A stretch of 64,000 nucleotides of DNA from Beroe forskalii (taxonomy: Eukaryota; Ctenophora; Nuda; Beroida; Beroidae), in the NCBI GenBank assembly GCA_011033025.1, contig WFMF01000015.1, positions 310,001 through 374,000 of the forward strand, read 5' to 3'. Positions 36,462 to 45,234 of the stretch are shown one piece after another. The notes under the pieces are model-generated. The model was not told the origin of the DNA, searched no databases, and was given only the letters and a program-made list of their open reading frames with translations. How positions within the stretch are numbered: the first letter of the stretch is position 1; each line of letters begins with the position of its first letter. The position numbers were made by a program, and so were the translations under genes.

Positions 36462-36890
36462 CATCGGAATCTGCCTAGAGCTTTAGAGCTCCTCGAAATC
36501 TGTTTAGACCTCATCGGACTTCGCAAAGAGCTTTAGAGCTCATCGGACTCTGCTTAGAGCTTTAGAGCTCATCAGACTCTGCCTAGAGCTTTAGACCTTA
36601 TCGGACTCAGCTTAGAGCTTTAGACCTTATCAGACTCTGCCTAGAGTTTTAGACCTTATCAGACTCCGCCTAGAGCTTTAGACCTTATCGGACTCTGCCT
36701 AGAGCTTTAGACCTCATTGGACTCTGCATAGAGCTTTAGACCTCATCGAACTCAGCCTAGAGTTTTAGACCTTATCAGACTCAGCCTAGAGTTTTAGACC
36801 TTATCGGACTCTGCATAGAGCTTTAGACCTTATCGGACTCTGCATAGAGCTTTAGATCTCATCGGACTCTGCATAAAGCTTAAGGCCTTA
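36462..36890. repeat. ~29-bp minisatellite TAGAGCTTTAGACCTTATCG
   Basis: About fifteen copies of TAGAGCTTTAGACCTTATCG followed by GACTCTGCC, with variation at ACC/GCT and TTA/CTC. Confidence 0.9.
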
Positions 36891-36891
36891 T

Positions 36892-37172
36892 CAGAAAAGC
36901 TTGGCGATGAACTGTTGTCAATGTTTCATTCTATAATTGTGATGCTGACATCACTTTAAAACACCAAATGATTTAGTCAACTAGAAACTTTATTTCAGAA
37001 GCCCGTATACATAGCGCCCCTATGGGGTTTTGGAACAGCTCACAAAGACCCTGATTCTAAGCCCTGGCAACATGGACAGATGTCGCTCTAGTTGCTTCAT
37101 AGAGAATCTAAAAGTTCCACTCTCCGCTCTCTAGGATATTTACATTTCATAGTTGCACTGTAATTGCAATCC
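36892..37172. repeat. Dispersed direct repeat, copy 1
   Basis: AAAGCTTGGCGATGAACTG to TAATTGCAAT recurs in the same orientation at 38974-39231 with about 85-90 percent identity by eye and small indels. The middle, CCTGGCAACATGGACAGATG, is best conserved. No coding frame is kept in both copies. Confidence 0.75.
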
Positions 37173-37271
37173 CACCATGGCACCAAGCTATGATTAGAAA
37201 AGCTATGACGAGTAAGCTTGGAAAATAAACTCTGCTTGATTTCATAAGCTAACACTACTGCTAGTTCAACT

Positions 37272-37824
37272 ACCTTATTACATGAAATTAAGGTATCACT
37301 TAATTAAGGTGATCGAGTCGAATTTCACCTTAATTAAGTGCTCGCAAATTTTTACCAATCTATTTTAAATACACCTACCTTTTAAGTAACCTTAATTTTG
37401 ACAACAATGTGACGTCATACTGGAAAAAACTTACTCGATGATTTGATGGTGTACGCTTATACTTATACTTTAGTTATGCCAGCTGGGTATAACAAGGTTA
37501 TTCAGTGTGCACATGGAAAACAAATCACAGTTAAAATTGTTTAATTATGAGAGGAAGGGTGTTTGCAGTTTTCGCGGGTATGAGAATACCACAATTTAAC
37601 TCCAGAAAAGCTTACTTGACGATTTTTTCGTAAAATTGTGGCAATAACTAAAATTCAAACCAAAATTTAACCCACAAAAATTTTCATCGAACACTTAATC
37701 ATAGGAGCATAAATGTAAGGTTACATAAAATTAAGGTGATGTCCATTGATTTCACCTTAATTAAGTGCTCTTAAATAATGTGTAACCTTAGTTACTTGAC
37801 AACCTTAATTTCATGTAATAAGGT
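37272..37824. mobile_element. 553-bp MITE with ACCTTATTACATGAAATTAA ends
   Basis: Perfect 23-bp inverted ends beginning ACCTTATTACATG. Next to them the word CACCTTAATTAAGTGCTC and its inverses recur. No frame or target duplication was identified. Confidence 0.75.
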
Positions 37825-38108
37825 GTATAATTTTATTAATTATTGCATTAATTTGCAGAAAAAAGGTGTGTTATATACTGCATAAATGTCAGGCCGCTAG
37901 GTAATCAAGATGATTACCTCAAAAATAAACGGAAAGGGGAAATAAGCAAAGGCTTGAAAAACCAGACCTTTGTATATAGGGAACTTCAGCGGTATACTTC
38001 TTTATACTTCACCAGCTTGCAGGTCACATCAGTTAGGGTGCGCCCTTATTTTCAAAGATTTTGGGGCACCACCACTTCTGGTAGATTTTGGTGAGCTGAT
38101 TTCAAACT

Positions 38109-38425
38109 GGGTTGTTAAATACATACAAAAATCGTGAAAAAGTACGGCATATGGGCTCCTAGAGAAAACTATGCGTATTTTTTTTTCAAAAGTACGTGAC
38201 AAGAAATGGAATAGCTAGGTCTCAATAGGGGTTGTTAAATACGCGAAAAAGTACGCGCTACCGAATAAAATTTTGATATCGCCAACATTTTGGGTGAGCA
38301 CGCGACTTTTTTGCACACATGACAGTACAAATTAATCATGGAAATTGAACGATGCATTTTGACTGATTATTACACTCCCAAGAATACGGAAATTTTCAGA
38401 AAAAAAATACGTATTTAACAACCTT
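38109..38425. mobile_element. ~320-bp small inverted-repeat element
   Basis: GGGTTGTTAAATACATAC at the left and ACGTATTTAACAACC at the right are inverted. A third, direct copy GGGGTTGTTAAATACGCG is at about 38227. The AAAAAGTACGYG word recurs between them. Confidence 0.5.
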
Positions 38426-38452
38426 GATTCAAATGAATCAAGTTTTTTCAAA

Positions 38453-38850
38453 TTGGACCATGCCATGGGAAAGCTGTCCGCGGGGGTCTTTTTTAGTTTC
38501 GTGATGTCATTTCACATGATCTGTCACGTGACCCGTCTGCTAGTAATATGGGAGCTAATTACGCGCGCACGCGGTAATAATAATACTGTGCGCGTTCGCG
38601 GATCTGGAAAAATGGCGTCCAGTGCATCGAAGGTCAGGGAGAATTTCAGCTTAGTTGAAAACTCAGTTAGTTTTGGGCCAAACTTTTAGGCATGTTTCCG
38701 GATCAGAACCAATGGGCAATGATCCCAGGGGCCCCGATCGGCGCCAATGACTGGCACGAAATTTCGGTTTTTCACCGCCGGTGATTATCGGCGCCAATCA
38801 GTGGCAACGCTGATCGGCAGCCGTCGGCGCTGAATGGCGCCGAGAAGGTG
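38453..38850. other. GC-rich segment with GGCGCCAAT palindromes
   Basis: 38560-38690 contains AAAATGGCGTCC, a good start context opening a 25-codon frame that soon stops. 38735-38840 is built of TCGGCGCCAATSASTGGC in both orientations. It may be a decayed promoter/first exon or a small palindromic element. Confidence 0.3.
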
Positions 38851-38973
38851 TTCATCTGCTGCAAATATAGGACCGATATCATTCCATGTTGCCAGAGCTT
38901 ACAAGCAGGGATCCTCATGAAACAGGAACCTTCTCGATGTGGGTATAACGCTCAGCGTACCATCGTATCAATT

Positions 38974-39231
38974 GGAAAAGCTTGGCGACGAACTGCTGTC
39001 AATTATTATGTTGACATCACTTTAAACTTAAAGCGCCAAGTAGAAACTTTATTTTAGAAGCCCGTATGTGGTGCCTCTATATTGGGTTTTATAACAGCTT
39101 ACAAAGACCTCTGATTCTAAGCCCTGGCAACATGGACAGATGTCACTCTAGTTGCTTCATAGTGAATCTTAAAGTTCCACTCTCCACTCTCTAGGACATT
39201 TGCATTTCATATCTGCATTGTGATTGCAATC
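38974..39231. repeat. Dispersed direct repeat, copy 2
   Basis: Partner of 36892-37172. It ends about 255 bp before the start codon of the PLAT/aerolysin-like gene, so it may contribute to that gene's upstream region. Confidence 0.7.
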
Positions 39232-39439
39232 TGGCCAGGGCACTGATTGATTCCATGCTGAAATTGATCGTGATTATATCGCTGGTTTCTTTCTTGTCAG
39301 ATTGGAGTTGAGATTATGTGGCTTCATTCTTTCTTAGGAGAAGGTCGAAAGGAACAGGTCAAAAAGTACATTGAAAGTTCCAAATAAAATGCTCTTATTT
39401 TAGCTTTATAATGGCCTAAATATTGCCTCTACGACAAAC

Positions 39440-39446
39440 TATAAAA
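39440..39446 (+). promoter_or_regulatory. Possible TATA box of the PLAT/aerolysin-like gene
   Basis: TATAAAA lies 46 bp upstream of the start codon; transcription would begin near 39470 at the usual spacing. The position fits, but it is a single short motif. Confidence 0.4.
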
Positions 39447-39485
39447 TGAGTTCAGTTCATTCTAACATTTCATCTTCCGAAGGAA

Positions 39486-39537
39486 ATGCTTAGCGGGTTT
39501 TTCTTGGTGTCCGTCCTACTGACATCTTGTGTCCAAG
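39486..39537 (+). CDS. Exon 1: signal peptide
   Basis: The first ATG after the TATA motif opens MLSGFFLVSVLLTSCVQ, a hydrophobic leader with a small-residue cleavage region. The exon ends in phase 1 at AAG/GTAAGC. No upstream ATG in frame is needed. Confidence 0.75.
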
Positions 39538-42500
39538 GTAAGCCTCATCATACCAAGGAGGAAAGGGACTTGATCCCATCCACAGTCCCCCATTGAGACA
39601 CTGCCCAGGAGCCACGGGGGACTGCCTGGACCTCTCGTGGGTCCTTCCCCCTTCTAGAAGTAGTAAGTCTCATCATGAAGTCATATGAATTGCATCGGGG
39701 AATAGATTAAAATATGAGATCTCTTATTAGGAACGGGAAAGATCGAATGATAAATCAATGAATTGATGGATGTTCATGTTGATTATAATATGCACTTACG
39801 TTTTCGCTAACGTGAGTCGTGAACGGAATAGTTTACCACCATTGCCCCTAATTCACTGCCCCCAACCCAATGGGGCAATGGGCCAACCACTGCCCCTCAT
39901 TCACTGACCCACTGCTCCGACCAATTGCCCCTAATAACTAATAAGCCCATCCACTGCTCCCGACTATCTACCCCTAACTACTGCCCCAGTCCCTAACTCA
40001 CTGAGTCACAGCCCCACTACCCCTACTTCACACACCCACTGTCCCTAATTAGCTGACTAATTATTTGCTCCATACCATTGCACCTATAATTCACAACCAC
40101 TCCACCAGGACTCGAGTACCAGTTGGTGTACGGTACCAGTTGGCTGCATGACTGGTCCGGCACTGACAGCCGAGTTGACATGGTTTTGACCGGGGACACC
40201 GGTTTAAAAACGGAACCAGTCTCACTACCTGGAGGAACGTAAGTGCATTTTTTCCCTCCCCATTTGACCTTTTTGTGAATACAAAAAGGCAAATGAGAGG
40301 GTTAGCAGAGATCGTGTTTGGGAAGGTGAGAAATAGGATATGTGCATAGCAGGTCCAGATTTGCAATACAACTACTGTAATTTCTGGAAAGTGCCCGGAA
40401 AGTCCGAGGAGATATGTCCACAAATTTTGAGGGAGATGTCCACAAATTTGAGGAGATGTCCTCATATTTGAGGGAGATTTCGTCAACAATGGTACCATCA
40501 AGCGGAGTCGCGTAGCAACCTTAATTGCGCGCGCAATTGCGCGCTTTCACTCCGCAAGATTAGGATGGATGTTCATATCGAGCAGTTTTGTGCGCGGCGC
40601 TGCAGCTCAACATCATGCGTGGCGCGCTCAAGTTAAGCTTTAGTTAGCCGATCAAATTTTTAGCGAAAATTCAAGCGCCGAGTCAACACTTTACCAATGT
40701 TTGAAATTCGAGCAATTTTGAACAATTCATGGTGGAAAAACAAATTACTGTATCATGAAATTGCGTATCATGAAATTGAATCATCAATGCTTGTTGCTCC
40801 AAGTTCAACCGTGAAAACCATGGCAAACTACGGAGTTTATGAGATAAATAACTTCGCGAAGTAATTCAATTGCGTTGTTTAAAAGCTCATCAACGTGGAT
40901 CGAAGCTGCCTACGTCCCACATGCATATAGAATTGCACGTTTCTATTAATATCTTCTTCAAGCTCGGGGGAGGGAAATTAAGCGCCCGCAGATGGGTAAC
41001 GGGCGCAATTCTTGTTTCTAAAGATTTTTCTTTAATTTTTAAGAATTTTAAAATAAATTAAGAATCCCGACTTCCAAATTTCGCGCGTGGATGGGGACAG
41101 AAAACGTCAGTTGAATTTGACAATTTGACATTTGATTATGTACCAGGGACTCCGGTACCGACTATCACAACATTTACCAGCAAGACATTGGGGTACCTAC
41201 GTGTGTCTCGCTCACAATGCACGGAAGCAACGCTTGGGAGTTCGCACAGGTAACAGTGATGTTTCCTTTTTTGAAACGCAAGGAAATGTTTTCCTTGTTT
41301 AGGTATAAAATGTATCATAAATCTCGTCAAAGTACGTTACCTAAGAATCGAGCTACACGGCTTACCCTAGTGCTATTAGTAACTTATCACACTCGGCTAC
41401 TCCTCTTGCGATAAGAACCTTTTTAAACGCATTGCTACTCGAATGATAACCCATCTGCAGTTCCAAGTCAAGAAGGAAGGCGAAGACACATGGTACACGA
41501 CGGGACCACTTGATTACGTATTGGATGATTACGGTACCGTAGAGTGGTGTGACCTTCAGCCAGGTAAAGTTGCCATATGTGAGATGTTATCTGAATATCT
41601 GTCCCCCTGGCAGAGGAAAAGATGATGCGCTGTTATAACCACTCTCAGGCTTTCACCCTCATGTGTTGTTATGCCTGGTAAACCCTTCCGGCTACCAAAT
41701 ATGATGACACATTGTGTAAACCCTCGGGTTGCGCCCTCAGGGTTCTGGGTTATATACCCGATAAACCGCTCAGGCGATGTCCCAGGTTTATAAATTGTGG
41801 TATCAAATATGGACGGGTTTACTAAATCGTAAACATTCTATTCAGCGATCAGGTACACAGTGACGACGATAACAAGCCGTGACAGCGATTCTGGAACAGA
41901 TAGCTACATATTGCTGACTCTGGAAGGATCCAACGGGAAGACAAGAGAGAGGAGCCTGGACAATCCTGGCGACGACATGGAGTGAGTTACCTTATAACTT
42001 ATTACGAGACATATGGGCAATGTAATCCCCAAAATTATCCCAAATTTCGTACCCCCAAAATTTTGATCCACATGATTATTGTCTCACATAAATTATCTAT
42101 TATGTGAGATAATAATTCTGGGGATCGAAATTTTGGGGATATAGTAGAGATAGTTAAACTGTACCTATTTAGTATGGCAATATAAAATTTGAACTTCGCA
42201 AATGAAATGCAAGTTATAGCTACTGTATGGAAAATGGAAATTTACGTAGCCGCGCAATCGTACCGAAACTAGAAAGATACCGAATAGAACCTGTGCGACG
42301 CCCATGACCAAAGTTCAACACTGATAACCGATAATAGATCTTCGGGTATAACATTAAGTCGACACTTTGATTTATGATTTATTCTTAATTTACGATTATA
42401 TTTTACGAAATATAATTATTGATCATAATATCTTGACGTATTATTTACACAGAGCCGGAGATACCGATGAGTATGTGTTCTACGATCTTGACATTGGGTC

Positions 42501-44126
42501 CGTAAAATGCATTGACGTTAGGATTTATGGCAGGGATGGATGGAAGGTCGAATCAGTGAGTGAAGAAATTTAATAAACTTTGCTGCGCCTGAGACAACAG
42601 AAAATACCAGAGCCTGATAAACTGATTTATTCCGACTTCTAGGAGAATGTTTTCGATTGATCAATATTCATATTGATGATTGAGAAAATATGACGATTGC
42701 AGATTGAGGTAGAGGTCGGTGACGGAAGGAGTCTCTACAGGACTAAATCCCTTGAAATCTGGTTGGACGACTACAGCAGTGAAGAATTCTGTGACCTTAT
42801 CGCCGAAGGTATAACTGAGAATCAACTTGAGTTTGGATGGATCACGACTTATTGATTCACTCTAGTATTAGTTATTTTCCCAAAACCAAAATACGATAGC
42901 CTGTAACTATATTAAATAGCGAGCAGAAATCCCGTTATGCATAAGCATTAAGCTTGCATCTCACGCATCCGGAAAGAGAGCGAACTATTTAATACCCCTT
43001 ACCAGATTCGTGTGACTGTAACGCAACCATAAACGACAACTGGGAGCTCATTGACATGAAGTACGATGTCAAGCGGGCCACTGTCGATAACCTGGCCCCC
43101 GATCAAGTTGGGTGAGTATGGAGACGGTACTCTGCAGTATTCCTAACAAGCGAGGGAATCGAAATAAGCAACGAATTCTTCAAGCGAATTATTCCCCTAT
43201 TCCTCCCCATCCCTATCATTCACAGCAATCTATCCCCCAGATCCCAGCAGATTAAGAACAGTAAAGGAGCTGTTAGTCAATCCACTCAGTTCTCGGTCGA
43301 GGAAACGTTCCAGGAAACCGCTACTTTCACCCAAACATACGGAGCTTCGGTCACTGTAGGAACGAGTTTTACAGCTGGCTGCCCCAAGGTCGGGGTCTGC
43401 GACAGTTTCAGCGTCCGTTACGGCGTCCGTTGAATTCCAGAGCGGTAAAAGCACGACCAAGTCAAAGTCCCTGAGATCCATCTTTAACTGCGTGGCTCCT
43501 CCACGCACTGATGTCACCTGCAAGGCTTTCCTCCAGGTTCCTATTGTTCTTACTTGTATTTTTCTTCCTTATTTTTTCGTCCTTTTTCTTCCTTATTATT
43601 TGTTCCTTATTTTTTGCAATTGAAGAAAACTAGTACTACTATACTTATAGTCCTCCTTCTGATGAAGTTGATGAATGAATCCCTATTCGTAACGACACCA
43701 TTCTTTTTGAATAACGTTGACAAATACATCCCTATATTTTCTGCACATGATTTCTCTCAGACCTACAAAGCTAATGTGCCCTACACCTCGACTTGGAAAC
43801 ACAAGGAACGAGGGTGTACCTGTGACAGCAGCGGGGTATTTACAGAAGTGGGAGCGAATGACATGACGCTCGAAGTCAACGGAGTGGAGGATTCAAATTC
43901 CCTGATCGATGGATCTTCCTCGGGAGGATTCAATGAGGATACAGATGAGGGAGACAAAGGAGATAAGGGCGACAAAGGAGATAAGGGAGACAAAGGAGGT
44001 GAGGGAGACAAAGGAGATAAGAAAGGCAAGAAGAAAGATAAGAAGAAAGATAAGAAAGATAAAAAAGATAAGAAGGGTAAGAAAGATAAAAAAGATAGGA
44101 AGGGGAAGAAGAAAAATAAGAATTAG
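39486..44126 (+). CDS. Secreted PLAT-PLAT-aerolysin-like protein, ten exons, frameshifted in exon 9
   Basis: Exons: 39486-39537, 40109-40238, 41147-41249, 41461-41563, 41846-41981, 42453-42555, 42703-42808, 43006-43111, 43226-43536, 43761-44126. All introns are GT/AG. Order: signal peptide (residues 1-17), PLAT domain 1 (about 20-129), PLAT domain 2 (about 131-244), then an aerolysin/ETX-MTX2-like region (about 250-450) and a Lys-rich tail. PLAT domains bind lipids or membrane partners, and aerolysin-type regions insert beta-barrel pores, so a secreted membrane-acting protein is likely; this is inferred. As written, frame is lost in exon 9 and TGA at 43431-43433 ends the product at 348 residues. 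Exon 10 is in phase only with the pre-shift frame, where the full length would be about 504. It may be a damaged copy, a sequencing error, or a genuinely short form. Venom, defence and digestive roles cannot be told apart. Confidence 0.75.
39840..40080. repeat. Degenerate CACTGCCCCTAAT repeat in intron 1
   Basis: About twelve loose copies of CCACTGCCCCTAATTCACTG. It is low-complexity intron sequence. Confidence 0.6.
40109..41563 (+). CDS. Exons 2-4: PLAT domain 1
   Basis: Three exons of 130, 103 and 103 nt. Exon 2 gives the N-terminal strands with SGTDSRVDMVLTGDTG, the typical GTD-V-hydrophobic-L-x-G start of a PLAT fold. Exon 3 gives IGVPTCVSLTMHGSNAWEF, the strand pair before the conserved Trp. 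Exon 4 ends WCDL. Cysteines in exons 3 and 4 are matched in domain 2 and could form a conserved disulphide. Exon 3 begins beside GTACCAG, a clear acceptor. Confidence 0.75.
40966..41021. repeat. Dispersed GGGAGGGAAATTAAGCGCC repeat, second copy
   Basis: GGGGGAGGGAAATTAAGCGCC, then CGGGCGCAATTCTTGTTTC, as at 26768-26856, inside intron 2. Confidence 0.5.
41846..42808 (+). CDS. Exons 5-7: PLAT domain 2
   Basis: Exons of 136, 103 and 106 nt repeat the lengths and phases of exons 2-4. SGTDSYILLTLEGSNG corresponds to SGTDSRVDMVLTGDTG, and VKCIDVRIYGRDGWKVES to the exon 3 strand pair. FCDL in exon 7 corresponds to WCDL in exon 4. For exon 5 the acceptor TTCAG at 41845 keeps frame, while the next AG (GATCAG) would not. 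Confidence 0.8.
42010..42145. repeat. Imperfect hairpin MITE in intron 5
   Basis: CCCCAAAATTTTGATCC is inverted as GGGGATCGAAATTTTGGGG, around GTCTCACATAA and TTATGTGAGAT. It is a small AT-rich foldback. Confidence 0.55.
43006..44126 (+). CDS. Exons 8-10: aerolysin/ETX-MTX2-like region and tail
   Basis: Exon 8 starts with a Cys pair (CDC) and the strand MKYDVKRATVDNL. Exon 9 has the Ser/Thr-rich alternating strands expected of the membrane-inserting hairpin of aerolysin-type proteins. A Pro-Pro strand start (VAPPRTD) follows in the other frame. Exon 10 continues with the VPYTSTW strand. The succession of Ser/Thr-rich hairpin, PP motif and VPY strand is what points to this fold. No close homologue is named, and the PP part is in another frame from the hairpin as written. 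Confidence 0.65.
43382..43433 (+). other. Frameshift and premature stop in exon 9
   Basis: Frame is kept from exon 1 to about 43390, then the family-like sequence continues in the +1 frame while the original frame meets TGA at 43431-43433. Two short homopolymers, CCCC 43382-43385 and GGGG 43392-43395, lie at the switch. Exon 9 is 311 nt, one more than its flanking intron phases (2 and 0) allow, which points to a one-base excess. Confidence 0.75.
43951..44123 (+). CDS. Gly-Asp-Lys repeat and poly-Lys C-terminal tail
   Basis: GDKGDKGDKGDKG passes into KKDKKDKKDKKGKKDKKD and stops at TAG 44124-44126. At DNA level it is an AAAGGAGATAAGG repeat, so slippage explains its origin and the open frames on other strands. 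The tail is strongly basic and would be extended. GXY order is not kept long enough for a collagen helix. Confidence 0.8.
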
Positions 44127-44443
44127 AAGATTGAGACCCTGCAAATTGCAAAAACGAGCTTTAAATTAATGGACTGAATATTTTGTTGCAGAATAGAACT
44201 ATTAGTATTATTCGGACAGGATGAATTCATGGAATTTTCGAAACTATTAATTGTTCTTTTGTTAGTTTGTTAATTTGAGAGATTTGTGAAACGGTTTTAT
44301 TTTCCGATGCATAGTTTTCACATTTAAAGATTTTTAGATGATTTTTTAGATATTTTGTAGACGTTGATGTTAACTGTTAGTGTTATGAATTGAAATCAAA
44401 ACGAAATCATAGTTTAAACGTTGTCTTTTTTGCATCTACACCA

Positions 44444-44449
44444 AATAAA
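44444..44449 (+). promoter_or_regulatory. Likely polyadenylation signal AATAAA
   Basis: AATAAA 318 bp after the stop of the PLAT/aerolysin-like gene, the first one downstream. Another lies near 44760. Confidence 0.5.
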
Positions 44450-45234
44450 TTACCGGTCTTGCAGTATTACAGCAATGGAGATTATTTCAGCAGAATGTAA
44501 TTACGCCTTATACAACAGAGCAACGATCCTCGTTGAATGAATCAAGCAAAAACGACCTGGAACGATTGGTTTATAATGGCTAACGAGGATAGTCCTTTTG
44601 TCCAGATAAATTGCCCAGAAAGTAACTTTACTTAACAATGAATATGAATGCTAATAGAAAAGAAGAGTATTAGCTATCATATCTTCGATTATCACTCTTA
44701 TCTATTTATGAGTTATGAAACGTATGACGATTATTATTACAAACAGTTCATTTATTATTAAATAAAAATTTAAATTTAAACGATAGCAATTAGAATGTAC
44801 TATAGTTTTAAGCGTGTAACTGTATCGTTAATGAGGCGTCTATAAACATGGTACAGTACAGTTAGATGAGGTCTGTGAGGAGACCCTAGGCTATCTTTAA
44901 GACTTAAGAGTTAGGCTATTTACAAGAACTAGGTTATTTCCCGGACTTCTTCCAAGACTTGGGCTAATAAAAGACGCTAGAAGAAAGTATCGCCTTGTGC
45001 CCTAAATAATTGCCTTCTGGCGCAAAAATTTAGCGGATTAACGTTTTCAACTTATCATTTTGTGCTATGATTATGAAATCATGTCAATCTCCTATTGATC
45101 TTACACGTAAGTACTAAATTAGAACTTATCGTGGCAAATTAACTGTGCTAAGATCACCTAATTAACAAAACGTAAACGTGAATTTGTATCTGCAAACTTG
45201 TATTGCAGACAAACAATATAGATAGCGACAATTA
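44450..45234. other. Non-coding 3' flank
   Basis: AT-rich sequence between the poly(A) signal and copy C. No feature was recognised. Confidence 0.4.

Noticed and set aside
38587..38689. Possible start exon beginning AAAATGGCGTCC
   Set aside because: The frame stops after 25 codons, no donor is convincing, and the position beside inverted GGCGCCAAT words suggests repeat DNA.
43781..44151. Minus-strand Leu/Phe/Ser/Pro-rich frames opposite exon 10
   Set aside because: Shadows of the Gly-Asp-Lys and poly-Lys coding repeat.
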